Assembly: GCA_963575645.1 (NCBI GenBank)
Contig: OY754469.1
Location: forward strand, 43,668,753 to 43,732,752
DNA from: Xanthostigma xanthostigma
Lineage: Eukaryota; Arthropoda; Insecta; Raphidioptera; Raphidiidae
Reading direction: 5' to 3'
Length of the DNA stretch: 64,000 bases
Within the stretch, counting starts at the first letter, position 1. Every line of letters begins with the position of its first letter. A model generated the notes under the pieces. It had not been told where the DNA came from, made no database searches, and saw nothing but the letters and a program-made list of their open reading frames with translations. The position numbers and the translations under genes are program-made. Shown piece after piece: positions 49,201-61,599 of the stretch.

Positions 49201-51600
49201 TATAATTGCGTTTACTTCGGTAGCATTTTGTTCGGTCGATTATTGGTTTATCGTGTTATAAGAGAAATGACTGTATTTCCGATTAAAATTCATGAATAAA
49301 TATATATTTATATATACTATGAATTTTGCAAATATGGAACAATCGATGATGATTTTTGTTATTTTTGTAAAAATGTACAGTTATTTATTTTTTATTATAT
49401 GAAGGACTTAAAATACTAAAGTTCGTAATTGTATAAATAAATATTTTTTCACTCAGAATTATTTAATAACATTTACCTGATTTTTGCAAGTATCCTAAAT
49501 GTTAAATATTTAAACAAATGTATGAAATTCTGTAATCAAAATTCAAAACGTATAAAATTGTTAAAATTTGATGAGAGAATTTTTTCGGTAACTATTGGGA
49601 ATTGTATACCAAGGTACTAAACTAATTTTTTATGTACACTCATTAATTTATTAACGCACTATTTTGCTTCTTTTGTTTATTAGTAAAAAAAAGGACGCGT
49701 TGAAATCTTTGCGATTGCATTTTTCTTTTTAACAGAGAAATTACTGTTTCTTTAAAGATGTCAAAAATAGGATGAATTACTTTAGTTAAAATTGTTTTGA
49801 AAAACTAGATCCACATTTTTTTAAAAGCGTCATTCAAATTCCTTTTTTTTAAGTTCAAGCAAAAAAATGCAATTATTTTGATGGAGTGTTAAAAAAATTT
49901 TATTTTAGCAAATAGAGAGAAATAAATATCGACCTAGTTCGATTACAATATTCGTATGTTTGGTTTTCTAAATAAAATTGTACTCTGTAAATAAAATAAT
50001 GTTTGGGATACATTTTCTATTAAAATAAGGTGTTCAGAATTAGAAAACTAATAGCATAGATGCATAGTTGTTAGTGCTTATTATGAAACAATCATCTTGC
50101 TTGTTCTGTTTTTTTTTTTTGTGCTTATAGGTTCTCGGTAGCTTTTAAACAGGTTTTGTTTTTTTGGGAAGTTGATTTTTGAATTCTGGATAAGACTGAC
50201 TGATAGACAGCTGTATTCTTTTTTGAGATTGTTTCGATTTTGGGACCGATTTATACTATCTCCACAGAAAACCGTTCAACAGCAACAAACATTTGCATTG
50301 AAGTGTCTGTACTGATACGATACCATTTTATATATACTTCCAAAGCAAATGTGCTCGTATCACCGTGTAGATAATATAAAGCTAAAAGCTATCTTTAAAG
50401 AGGATAATTCTTAGATGAACAATTGAAATCAGAAATAAAGATAGTTTGTCAATGATTAGACGATGATTTGTTTAATTTCAAAACGTTTATACTGTATATT
50501 AAGCAGGACAGTATCAGTTCAGACAGTCCTATGCACATACATTTTTTTTTGTGTTGATGGTAATAACTCAATCTTAATTGAAATCTAGATTTGAACAAAA
50601 CGTCATTATGATGCGAAAGCTCACTTAGATGTCTTGGTAGCGACAGTTACGCTATTTAATCAATTTCAATCCTGAAGTTGCAGACGATTGAAAATGAAAC
50701 ACTTTTTCAAGTCACCACGACGGTAAAAATTCCGATTTTGATTTGTTTAGTGGGGGTTTTTACGTCTTAGTGAGATCTAGCGACACACATTTTTTGAGAT
50801 AACTTATTTGGATCAAAACTGGATAATTATTACACATGTGGTGATTTGAGTAGTAAGTTTATTTTAAGAAAAACGCAATACTAATTGAAAAGAACACAGC
50901 CAATATGGATTATCCTTTTTTTAAAATTAATATACAAAAATAAATGTATAAGGCATATCAGTTACATTGACAGTCAGTTTTTTCTGTGGGATCTTTATAA
51001 AATATGAGTGTGTAAGAATAACAACAAATTATGGTAATTGATAATACTAAACTTTCCACTTGCTTGATAAGAAAGGAAATTGATAAGGTTTGAAATTGTC
51101 ACAAAATTTTAATATGAACAGCGGAACAAAAATAAAAAGTGAAGCATTACATTTGATAAAAAAATGCTACGATATTTCTATCGATATTACTTTTTGTGAC
51201 GTTTTTCACTTTTGATGTGATCTAATTTGGTAATCTTCAGTTATTCATTTGAATTTGGAAATTGTTTAATTGTTGAAGCAAAACTAATATTTCCATAGTA
51301 ACAATTATGAGACAAAGAAAATATGAACTTTTTTATTTTTTGTTTTTTTTTATCAAAAAAAAATTGAAGGTGAATACATTAGTACAATGTGAATGATTGA
51401 CTTTCAAAAAAGTTCTGGAACCAGTTATGCGGTAATTGTTGTGTTCATTATTAATCATTTATACTCATTTTTAACGGTTATTTTTCATAAGTGAAACTTT
51501 TTAGCTCGCACTGATTCAGACTATGGACAAGAAAATGTCTTACGGGCATGGCACATCCATAAGATGATAAACTATAATATTTATTTAGATGAGTTATGAT
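49201..51600. other. AT-rich DNA without recognised features
   Basis: I see no exon, RNA gene or mobile element border in this stretch. It consists of AT-rich sequence with short A/T runs. Confidence 0.4.
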
Positions 51601-51610
51601 ACGGTTAGTA

Positions 51611-52030
51611 ATTATTATAATATATTACACATTAGCTACTGTTTGCTACAATTGTTAAGGAACACCCATTGTTACAACGCCATCAACGTATTTAATATAA
51701 GGAAACAATTACACCTTTGATTCACTCATAGCTCAGACTACTGTGATGGTTCACATCTGGCGTTAACTAATATAATTGGCTCTCGCATAATGTGATAAAA
51801 TCAGTTATCAATGCTATAAATATTAAAATGATAGTTTGATAGTTGTGTCACTGTGGTGTAATGTAACTCAGTCCGCCGCGATAGTGGAAAGATTCGGGGT
51901 TCGTATTCTGACGGTGACATTGTTTGTAAAAAAATAAACTAATTTTTCAATGTTGATGGCTTTGTAACAATGGGTGTTTCTTAACAATTGTAGCAAACAG
52001 TAGCTACTCTGTAATATAATATTTATTTTT
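51611..52030. mobile_element. Foldback element with a tRNA-like B-box phrase
   Basis: The arms, 51611-51695 and 51945-52030, are inverted copies, for example TTAGCTACTGTTTGCTACAA against TTGTAGCAAACAGTAGCTAC and a GGAACACCCATTGTTACAA block. Between them lies GGGGTTCGTATTC at about 51895-51907, similar to a Pol III B box (GGTTCRANNCC). No A box or cloverleaf is convincing, so it is not called a tRNA. Confidence 0.55.
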
Positions 52031-53311
52031 ATGTGCTGTGTACCCACCAATACCCCACGTTAAAACCACACGAACATGATACGCCGTTGGCTACCCACCC
52101 ATGGACAACGCTTTTTTTTTAAATGTCAATATTTTGGAATTTTTAATTATGAATTAAAATTTCTTAATTGATGCCTTTATAAGTAGTATACAAAGTGCAG
52201 TTATTTTTAACAGGAAGCAAACATTAACAAAATATCACAACCCCGTGTTAATATTCCATGTTACAAATTCGGTGAGGCATCGGTATGTATCTATAAATAA
52301 TAAAATTGTATTAAATAAGAAGTTTCACTTTTACCGAGTATGAACACGACGCATCTGATATTTTTTTAATCATAATGAAGAGATTCTTCAACAATTTTCT
52401 ATGTACACATTTGAAATGATTTTCTGAAGATAAAGCAGTTACGTACCTACTACGATTCTTCAATGTAAATGCGCCTTTCGTAATAACATTTGAATGACTA
52501 ACTTAACGCAAATTTTTATTTAAAAAAGATCAGTAGAGCACCATAAAAGTGAACCAATAGCAAGGGTGGTTTATATTTACGAAACAGAAAAAAATAAACA
52601 GTTCTGGTTTTCTTACAAAATGGTTAAATTCTGTTGTTGAGAGCCCGATAAATTTTAACAACTCAAACTTTCTAAAATATTGAAATATTTTAAAGATTAT
52701 AACGTTGAACGGCTCAAATTGTTCATCAAAGATCGACCCGCAAATATAGACCTTTAGTTTTTGATACGTTGAGTCTATTTTTTGTTTTATTGTAATTTAA
52801 AAATTATAACGAAAGGTACAGTTGTTTGCATCTGTTTATCTCTAAGTGTTTTGAAAATGTCTTTCGACTGTTCCGATTGATCGAAGCTCAACAAACACTT
52901 TGAGAAAATTTAGATGCTGACACGACATTGAAAGTAACTAGTTCAAGTGAGTTTGACTATTCTAAAATCTAATTAATATAATCTAATAGCAATACCAGTG
53001 TTTGCCTGATGGTTAGAATATAATACTCTATCATAGTGTTTTCTTTATGACGTTATCCATTCTAAAAAGGATATTTATATATAAATATAATATATATTAT
53101 TAATTATAATGAACCTGTATTTAAATGGAAGAGAATTTTATAAGAAAAACTTTGTGTGCCAAAAAATAAAATTAACATCAAATGTTTTTGATATATCTAT
53201 AACAATAATTTTGGGTGAGTGTCTTCCATTTTACATATTGTATAATAGTTTCATTTCTTCTTGGGACTTTAATTTTTTTTGTCATCATTATTATTATTCA
53301 ATGATATCTAA
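52031..53311. other. AT-rich DNA without recognised features
   Basis: No supported gene or repeat border found. Short open frames here lack similarity to any family I know and have low-complexity composition. Confidence 0.4.
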
Positions 53312-53444
53312 TTAATGGATAGCGAACAGACGACTGCCTCCGATGCAACGCTTGACGCCTCTTAGAAACGGCAGAACATCGGAAAGAGTGTTCGGGAAAC
53401 TTCAAATCAAACAGTTCGTCAAAAAATTATTCGCTATTCATTAA
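53312..53444. mobile_element. Tiny MITE, 133 bp
   Basis: TTAATGGATAGCGAA at 53312-53326 is matched, inverted with one mismatch, by TTCGCTATTCATTAA at 53430-53444. The interior is markedly GC-richer than the flanks. Confidence 0.6.
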
Positions 53445-54037
53445 GCAGAGATCGGTGTTATTAATTATTAAAGAAATCAAGTTTCTTGATTTTTGTTTTT
53501 TCTATACACTTTTTAATCTGTATTTTTCTAATGTGTGATTATTACCTACGTTTAATTACATAGCAAAAAGATCATTTCTGTAGATATCTATTATTTTATT
53601 TCCATAAAGTAATATTTACAATTATAAATAACTTAACTGTATGATAATATATTATTAGATATTTGAAATTTTAGAAAAATAAACTCTATTCATATTGAAT
53701 ATTTTCTATTTTTTTAGTCATAAATGATTTGCAGGTGTCCCTTTTTAAAAATAGTGCAACTGTTGAAGATTTTTTTAATGGCTACAAACTGGCAGAGTTA
53801 TTTGGGCCTAGTTATCAGTTAATATTTGAGTTTGATCAAATTAATACAGATTTTTATTTTTTAAACTGTTATCTTCCATATTTTTTAGGGCAAAATACGT
53901 GTTTGAAAAAGTCGACGAAGTAACGAGATGGAATTGGAAGAAAAAAACAATGTATTAATTCAACAACCAAAATGTGATATTTGCATAAATGGAAGCATGG
54001 TCATATAATAGATATTACGTCATACTGCTTACGCAAT

Positions 54038-54732
54038 TTAACCAATCAGTGACCAGTCTTTGTTACGTATCTACGAGTTCAATTTATCAAAAGGATAGAC
54101 ACGACTATAAAAAGTGTAAGTAAATATTTTGTGTTAGTTCACATCAGCAAAGGGTTTACCCAAAGAATGGATCTCCAAGAGTATGGAATCATAAACTGAA
54201 TTTTTGTAATCAAACCTGAATATTCAAGAAAATATGTTATAGATCTCGCTTTCAGCAACAGATGTCAGGAGAGTTTTTCTGCTTACAAATCTTATAGAAA
54301 CAGAAACTTACATTTCAATGCGTAGGAGAGAAACACAATCATAACATGTATAGTTCCGAAGAAGGACTAATCTTACAAACTTTCTTGTTTCTCTCTTTAA
54401 CTCGTTGCTGAAATCGCAATGCATCTTTGTTTACTCTACATAACACAAGTAAGACAAGTTGTACGCTACTTCACAGAGAGGCATTACAATACTGTATCGC
54501 AGTGTACTGGCTACGGACGTGGTTAGTTGAAATAGTTGCAGTAGGTGAAGGTGTACATATAAATAATTTGATCAAATATGCATTTTAAATGAAAATAGTG
54601 AATTAAAAATTACTCAAAAGTGTTGTAAGATCAGTGAAAACTATTGGTGCTTTGTTAAAAACATGTGCTTGTGTTATTGTGACTGAAATTACTGAAACGT
54701 TCGCGTTGTGCGGAGACGTTCTTTCTGAAAAG
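54038..54732 (+). promoter_or_regulatory. Candidate promoter and 5' non-coding exon
   Basis: AACCAATCAG (CCAAT box) at about 54039-54048 and CTATAAAAAGTG (TATA) at 54105-54116 are spaced as in a Pol II promoter. About 600 bases later AAAAG|GTAAGGTTAAG near 54732 is a good splice donor. A transcript would start near 54137 and have no long frame in this exon. A gene to the right, beyond the window, could own it. This is weak, composition-based evidence. Confidence 0.25.
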
Positions 54733-56171
54733 GTAAGGTTAAGTTGAGAAATATTTTTATTTGTTTGTTTACTACTGTATCATAAAATTGCTTTATGTTA
54801 AATCGTTTATAGCCGGTATCGTGATATAGTTTCCAGCACAAAAATCAAATATTAATAGCAGGTAGATATTTCTTTAAATGTTTGGGAGGCAGTTTCGCAA
54901 TATTTTTGATGTCCTGTTTACAAAATTGAAACTTATGATTTCTTATTTTTGTGTTAGAATATTCTTAAATCTTCAACGAAATTAGTATTTAAAATGTAAA
55001 TTTAACGAGTGGAGTTATATTTGGTTTGGTCTCATTACCAATTAGAAACAAGGTGTTTGTTACCTGCCCGTCTGTCAATATACACCTGTTATTATTTTAC
55101 CGCTGTTCAACGCCATAATATTCTTCGGTTTACCAAGAACTTGTTTGGTGTACTTCTTTAACACAAAGAAATCGTTTGCTTGTATGAAATTGGTATAATT
55201 TTAGTTATTTAATTTTTTGTGGACATTTAATCGTTATTGCATTTAAATATGAATATACATATAAGTTTTATTTTAGTAATAATTTAATATTTCATGTACT
55301 CATAAATTCACATAATTCTTTTTTAATTTTTCATTTATTCAACATAATATGTGTAATGATAAATAGTGGAATCGTTAAAACACACTTGCAGTTATGTAAT
55401 AAATAAAAACTTTAATAGATACCAAATTGTTTTGGAGCAAAGCGCGTTCTCAATAAATGAATTTGACTGATGATTTCAATTCTACATCAGAACAGTTCCA
55501 AAGTACCTAAGCTTTTTTATTAAAAAAAATATTGGTTTCTAATATTTAAAGGTTGGATGTTTTTTACCTGCTGATTATTTTTTTGTATTTTTATTTTTCC
55601 AGTTTGTAGGTATTTATTTTTGTGAGAGTACACATTCATAATATTAAAAAGAATTTTTTTAAATGATATAAAAAATGCGTCTCTGCGTATACTTATACTA
55701 CTTAGCAATTGTTATAGATGCTTTAAGATTTTTAGATAAATAAATTCGACATGTTAAACTCTGAATTCATTTAACTATATCTCAAATTCAAAAGAGTAGT
55801 AAAAATTAAAAACTATTTTTAATACTTTTTCAAACACCGCTAATAGTCTTAGTTGACGAACGTATTCCCAGTCTGCAATATCCTGTAATTGATTAGTTAT
55901 CAAATAAAAACAGAAATTAAAACCACAGTTCGGGTCCTCGACGTAAATTTCTCGTGAAAACGTCAGAATAAAATCATAACAAGTGTTTGGTATCGCCTCC
56001 CAATCCAATAACGTCTGCACATGATCTGTATAGACGTTTAAGTTTTTTCGTTTCCTTTTCGACGCTGCCGTAGCTCTCGCATTCGCTCGGTACTGGACTT
56101 TTTAGGCTTATTGCATTCCTTTCAATCCTACCTTTCCGCTGACTTGCATTTTCTATGATTCCGAGCATATT

Positions 56172-56491
56172 TATAATACGCGCCACGGATCTACAAGGTT
56201 CGGAAGTTAGTCACAAACAGCGTCGCAATAAAGGCACATTTTAGAGCCGTTGTGACTCCCACCACCTCCCAGCTACCTGCACGGAACGTGCGCTCGTCGG
56301 TGATTGGCCGTGATCGCTCGTTGCCTATGTCACTTGTCGCTTTCCTGCTTTAAAGTACAGTTGAGTACGCTATTGTCAAGTTGTTATTGTTATTTTAGTT
56401 CTGTTGAGTTGCGAGTTTGTAGTTTTTCAACGGACTGTACAAGCGCAAGCCCGCATTCGTATCTAACTTTTAGATCCGTGGCGCGGATTAT
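56172..56491. mobile_element. Repeat family E element with inverted ends
   Basis: TATAATACGCGCCACGGATC at the left end (56173-56192) is repeated inverted at the right end (56473-56492). The interior matches 31502-31735 inverted. It includes a CACCTCCCAGCTACCTGCAC block. There is no intact frame. Confidence 0.7.
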
Positions 56492-56523
56492 ACCTGAGAC
56501 CAGACCGACGCTGTATAATTACC

Positions 56524-56868
56524 ATATACTAATATATATAAAGCTGAAGAGTTTGTTTGTTTGGTTGAACGCGCTAATCTCAGGAACTATTGGTTCGAAT
56601 TGAAAAATATTCTTTTGTTGGATAGTCCATTTATCGAGGAAGGCTATAGGCTATATAATATCACGCTACAATCAATAGGAGCGGAGCATCAATGAAAAAT
56701 GTAACTCAAAATTTGTCCGTCCGACAAAAACTTTCGAACGGTAACTCCTGTCATCATGAAATTTGGACACAACATTCATCTCGGTAAACTAAGATGAACG
56801 TGCGTACTCATATTCCTCCCCCTCATTCGTTCTATTCCACCCAGGTTAAACCCGGCGGGACCGCTCGT
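56524..56868 (+). mobile_element. Non-autonomous Helitron copy
   Basis: Opens ATACTAATATATATAAAGCT, carries CGCTAATCTCAGGAACTA and a GGAGCGGAGCATCAATG block, and ends with an ACCCGGCGGGACCGCTCG hairpin region in place of the usual CGCTAGT. It is a diverged relative of 27264-27612 in the opposite orientation. Confidence 0.7.
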
Positions 56869-57186
56869 TTAAAATAAAGTTACAAATATAACAAGAATAG
56901 TTTCATTTGTGTTCCAATAAAATTTGCATACGTATTTATATATAAAAAAATAAAATGTTGAAAGTGTAATGAATGGTTTTAGAATACCGATTCTGTTAGT
57001 CACATCCTGTTGTGAATGATCTCTGAATCAAAATAGGAACCCAAGCAAATGCCAATTAGAATCACCGGCAGGTTTCCCATTTCCCTATAGCCTTCTAGTA
57101 TTTTACCGTGGTGTCACACGTTTGCGGTTTTACCATAGTCACATCAACGCATGCGAGAAAACATTTGATATACTTTATATCGTACA

Positions 57187-57860
57187 CTAGCGGTCCCGTC
57201 CCGGTTTCACCCGGGTGCAAAAGAACGAATGAGGGGAGCGACACGTTCATCTTAATTTACCGAGATGAATGATGTATTCAAATTTCATGATGATCGGAGT
57301 TACCGTTCAAAAGTTTTTGTCGGACGGACTTTATTTGTTATATACTTTATATCGTACACTAGCCGTCCCGTCCCGGTTTCACCCGGGTGCAAAAGAACGA
57401 ATGAGGGGGAGGGACATGAGTACGCACGTTCATCTTAATTTACCGAGATGAATGTTGTGTTCAAATTTTATGATAATCGGAGTTACCGTTCAAAAGTTTT
57501 TGTCGGACGAACTTTATTTGATATACTTTATATCGTACACTAGCGGTCCCGTCCCGGTTTCACCCGGGTCCAAAAGAACGAATGGGGGGGAAGGTACATG
57601 AGTACGCACGTTTGACTTAGTTTGCCGAGTTGAATGTTGTATTCAAATTTCATGATGATCGGAGTCACCGTTTAATAGTTTTTGTCGAACGGACAAATTT
57701 CGAGTTATATTTTGCAACATTTTTCATTGATGCTCCGCTCCTATTGATCGTAGCGTCATATTATATAGCCTATAGCCTTCCTCGATAAATGGACTATCCA
57801 AAAAAATTTCAATTCGAACCACTAATTCCTGAGATTAGTGTGTATATTGGAAAGTATAAG
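57187..57860 (-). mobile_element. Tandem array of three Helitron 3' ends
   Basis: CTAG followed by CGGTCCCGTCCCGGTTTCAC (or CCGTCCCG..) occurs at 57187, 57359 and 57540, giving periods of 172 and 181 bases. Each unit runs from the same TATACTTTATATCGTACA leader. Only the third unit continues into the rest of the element (CATTGATGCTCCGCTCCTAT and on to about 57860), and its 5' terminus is not canonical. Confidence 0.75.
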
Positions 57861-57971
57861 TGTATATAAATCACTTACAATAACTTACGAACCGTACTGT
57901 AGTATTTAAGGTGTAAATAAATATACTACTGTCAGCAGGTCAGCGTTGTCTGGGGTTTTAAAAAAAGTGAT

Positions 57972-58050
57972 TTGCAAAAGCTGGGTCCAGTCAGGCCTCA
58001 TTTTGTTGAAACTTCTATCGACTGCTGACTAGATCCATGTCCTTTAATTG
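57972..58050 (+). ncRNA. Candidate miR-279-seed hairpin
   Basis: TGACTAGATCCA at 58026-58037 equals the first 12 bases of the miR-279 microRNA as I remember it, including the whole seed GACTAGA. Upstream, GGGTCCAGTCA at 57983-57993 pairs with TGACTAGATCC at ten of eleven positions (one GU, one CA mismatch), leaving a 32-base loop, and AAAG..CTTT extends the stem. The mature strand on the 3' arm agrees with the family. However the 3' half of the putative mature RNA differs from miR-279, and the stem below is imperfect. It may be a diverged family member or chance. Confidence 0.25.
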
Positions 58051-59152
58051 AGGTACATTTTTTCTGGTTTGTTGCGTACTCCACTGTTTATGTCAATGGA
58101 TAATATCGACATCCGGCGCACATTAAGTAAATTTGTAATATTTATAGAGAATATTATTTTGATAATGATAACATTTGTACAAAATGTATACATAATTTCG
58201 ATTTCCAAGAATTGTTTGTGTATAAAGAATACCTTCTTGCATTTTGATAGTCGGCAAAATATGTTGTGATAATAAATACATTTATTTCTTATCAATGCCG
58301 CTTCGACGTCTGGTTCAAATAAAGTAGTTATCTACCTTAAAAAGAATAATGTTTGACTTTTAATTGTAGTCGAATTTACGCAGCTGTTTTATATACGATG
58401 AAAGAGTTTTGGATAGCAGCATTATTTCTTTTATCATGTACAGGAAAAATTTCTTCTTTCGTTCATGAAGTCAATTTAATTAAAATATATATAAAAATTA
58501 TTAAAATACAGACGTTTCGTCCTTAAAGGACATCGTTTACTATAAAATTTTCCTTGGTATCATAATATAGAAGTTATCATTCTATATATAGTAGGTGCCG
58601 GTGTTATATCCCCTTTTCCCTGAACTAGGACATGGCGCTAAGCATCTCACGAACGGTTAATCGAACAATAAAAATAAAGGTAAAAATATATTGCCATTAA
58701 AGACATAAAACTGTTAGGCCATGTTCAAGTTTATAGAGAAACAAAGCGTTTTTCCAAAAAACGTCAAGGGACAAAATATTCTTAATATAATGCAGGGAAT
58801 GACTCCTCGCGTTTTTGCCGTATGTTTAGTAAACAACCTGTATATTGTAACAAAACTGTTGTAGTCCGTGGTGGAAATTATTTATTTACAATAATACATG
58901 TTTAACAAAACAGTTAAACACACGAACGAAAGCGTACTTCTTTCACTTAACAGCTATAATAACGTTAACAGAAATAAAATAACGACAGTTCTAAATAATA
59001 AAATAAAAGACTATGTAACAGAGAATCTAGAGTCACTAAATTATGTACACAAAATATTTACAACACAGGAACACAACTCAAAGTTTATCAGCACACTTGT
59101 CTATTAACTATAATTAATTTATGTAAAACCATATTTATATAATTGCACTCAC

Positions 59153-59241
59153 TAAAGTTTATTTATCTTCACAGTATAACTGAATAGTTTATGTCGTAAT
59201 GCCAGAGCACTTGCATCAACACATGAGCAATGCGAATAACT
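59153..59241 (-). ncRNA. Putative first exon of a heat-inducible transcript
   Basis: From the initiator adenine at 59241 to a strong donor GTGAGTG (59152-59146) lies an 89-base exon without a start-codon-led frame. No coding exon of a heat-shock protein, or of anything recognisable, follows on the minus strand down to the FOXN3 gene. It may be the 5' UTR exon of a non-coding RNA, or the promoter may be stranded. Confidence 0.3.
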
Positions 59242-59306
59242 GACCCCGCTCAACCACTCCGCTCGCATTTTATAGCTTCGTTCCACGCTTCTCGAATGTT
59301 CTCGAA
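59238..59306 (-). promoter_or_regulatory. Heat-shock-type promoter: HSE, TATA, initiator
   Basis: A perfect four-unit heat-shock element TTCTCGAATGTTCTCGAA at 59289-59306 follows the inverted nGAAn pattern that binds HSF trimers. On the minus strand TATAAAAT (59274-59267) comes 15 bases later, and an arthropod initiator TCAGTT (59243-59238) places its +1 adenine 33 bases from the TATA start, which is canonical spacing. The three elements together look like an insect hsp gene promoter. The direction is toward lower coordinates. Confidence 0.6.
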
Positions 59307-60467
59307 GCACCGAGATGCTTTCCTTTACATGTATTGGTTTTTCCAAGCGATTCTCTGAAGGTCGGGTTTTTTTACCTGTTTTCCATTGTTGTTGCTAGTA
59401 GATTCTGCAGTATCCATAGTCGTTCCAACAAGGGGCACGCAACAATATGTACAACACTGGCATGTCGTGCGCCTTTGCACAGGGCCGGGCGACATAAATG
59501 ATATCGGGCCTTGGTCCATGTCAACATCGCATTCCAAGCTGGGATTATTCGAGTGGTCAGTTATTTTAGTTTTGCATAGCCATTGCATATATTTGTGTAC
59601 ATATATATGTGGATATAAAAAGTAGCTTAAATACCTATATATAAATATATATGGCGCCATCTCCGCAGTCCGGCGGCGCTCAGCAGATTGCAGTTGATGT
59701 CACCAGCCGTGTAAACGCAACGTACAAATAAATAATTCAAACGAGATTTTTTGTGCTATTTTTTATCAAAGCTTTGAAGATACATTATGCATAATTTTGT
59801 ATTCAGATGTTTACAGTATATTATTGTGTTACAATGTATAGATAGTGACATTTAATATCGATTCGTATTTCCGTTTTCTGTAGATAAAATTATATCTGCA
59901 GTAGTTATAGTCTTTATCCGATCGGGAGTTTTGGAGATGAACTAACCGGTGGTATAACGATACTAATATCACGGTTCATTTTTATTTTGGTGGAGAGAGA
60001 GAGAAAGAGATAGGTATAGATAGAGAACTGAGGCAATGAAGAAGAAATCAAAATTTTTCATATTTCTTGAAAACAAATGCAATGCAATTGCTGACACCTG
60101 ACAACAGATCCTATTAAAATTTTATACTCTTGGTTTTACGTCTCCACCGAGCGCCTTCCATTTAAACAACGAACAAATTTTATTTTAATATAAGTACGAT
60201 GTTCATTGTTCAACAACGGAATAACGGTAATAGTCCAAGCTCCCATGACAGAAAAAGTTACCCCAAAGAACACCTCAAAATTATAAAGTGAAAATGGCTG
60301 AAAAACATGTACATGTTACGCCCGCCAGACTAGTAAAAATTTGTCAATTGCGTTATTTTTTATGAATTTTTGAATTTAAAAAAAAACATGATTATTTTTA
60401 CTTTCCAAAACACCTGCTTGAAATTTATACAATTTCTAGTAAATAATGTACCATTTTTGAAAAAATT

Positions 60468-60672
60468 GGTCTGGCTGACAATTTTTGTTAATAAATTTGT
60501 CAGACTTCATTTGTTATAAATTATTTTTTTTATGAAAATACATTTCATAACACCTCCTTGAATTTTTTTTTAAATAAAGTTTAAAATCTCTTCTATCTAA
60601 TACAACTTGTCTGGCTGACAATTTTTGTTAATTTTGTCAGACTTCATTTGTTATAATTTTTTTATTTTATGA
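60468..60672 (+). repeat. Partial tandem duplication
   Basis: The phrase TCTGGCTGACAATTTTTGTT followed by TTTGTCAGACTTCATTTGTT and ATAA occurs at 60470-60521 and again at 60608-60654, about 140 bases apart. A third partial phrase, GAAGTCTGTC, follows. The region is AT-rich and non-coding. Confidence 0.6.
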
Positions 60673-61389
60673 AGTCTGTCATAGTAAAAAACATTTTTTC
60701 GCTGACAGACCAATTTTTATGCATAAAATAGATGTCAAACCTTCTTTCAGAAAAAAATAAAGGTGGTGTTTTGAAACGGCCCTTGTAAAAGCTGATTTGT
60801 TTATGAAAAAACGCTGTCACGGCGCTTAAAAATTGAATCTGGCATGGTAAAAAACAATATTTTGATGAAAAATGTATTAAAGTATATATAAAAGGATCTA
60901 CCGTATTAATTTAGAAAAAAAAATCTAGTTAGCAACGATTATACCATATTTTTTCATTAAAAAATGTGGCATTTCTCTATAAACGTGCCAAATTTCAATT
61001 CTTCAGTTCCTCCGGAAGTGGGATAGAATTTCCGGGCACACAAGTTTTCGGTTTCACGTATATTGCTTTGGATAAATAAATTCTGTACCGAAGATAAAAT
61101 ACGATAAAATTTTGACAGCGTCCATTTCTCAAAAATGATTTTACTGCAATCAAATGCTGCCTGTAAACGGTTTGCGCATACCCCGTAGAGATTCTCATTG
61201 CAATGTTTGACACTGTGATTTATTTGCACGCTGCAGTATGTTAAAACATACGAACTAAATTGGCTTGTTTATGAATACTGATTGATAAAATTTATTAAGT
61301 TCTCTATTTTTTTTTTCGAATTGTTACAGTAAGATTTCGTTTCAGATAATCTGTGATGTAACAAATGCTGATTTTTAAATATTCGCAAA

Positions 61390-61594
61390 TACGAATCCCA
61401 TAGAAGTGCCAAAAATGTCGAAGACTTTTAGCCAAAACCATGCGGTATTCCTTGCTCCTAAGCTATACAACAGCATACCTGTTAAATTCAAAAAAATAAA
61501 GCGCCTACAAACATTTAATAAAAAAATATTCGGCTGGTTGTTACATGAAAACAACTCAAAAATAAATTGTTTACAGCGTTCTCAATCACTCTGA
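61390..61594 (+). pseudogene. Non-LTR retrotransposon C-terminal fragment
   Basis: The frame IEVPKMSKTFSQNHAVFLAP then KLYNSIPVKFKKIKRLQTFN and KKIFGWLL resembles the tail of LINE reverse transcriptase proteins, where a block of the type KLWNSLPxxI..SLxxFKxxLKxxLL precedes the stop. The polymerase domain upstream is missing. The family call is by pattern and I cannot assign a clade. Confidence 0.6.
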
Positions 61595-61599
61595 ATTTA

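Noticed and set aside
51880-51910. tRNA-like B box (GGGGTTCGTATTC)
   Set aside because: No A box at the right distance and no cloverleaf; it sits in the loop of a foldback element.
55775-56186. Two overlapping minus-strand frames that together suggest a frameshifted gene
   Set aside because: Neither half resembles a known protein, and the left edge of a repeat element lies at 56172; left out.
59341-59660. 111-codon minus-strand frame with a cysteine-rich stretch and a possible donor
   Set aside because: Could be a mobile-element or chance frame; no domain recognised and no partner exon found.
60957-61229. 90-codon minus-strand open frame
   Set aside because: No family motif recognised, overlapping frames of similar length on the same strand, no splice context; not supported as a gene.
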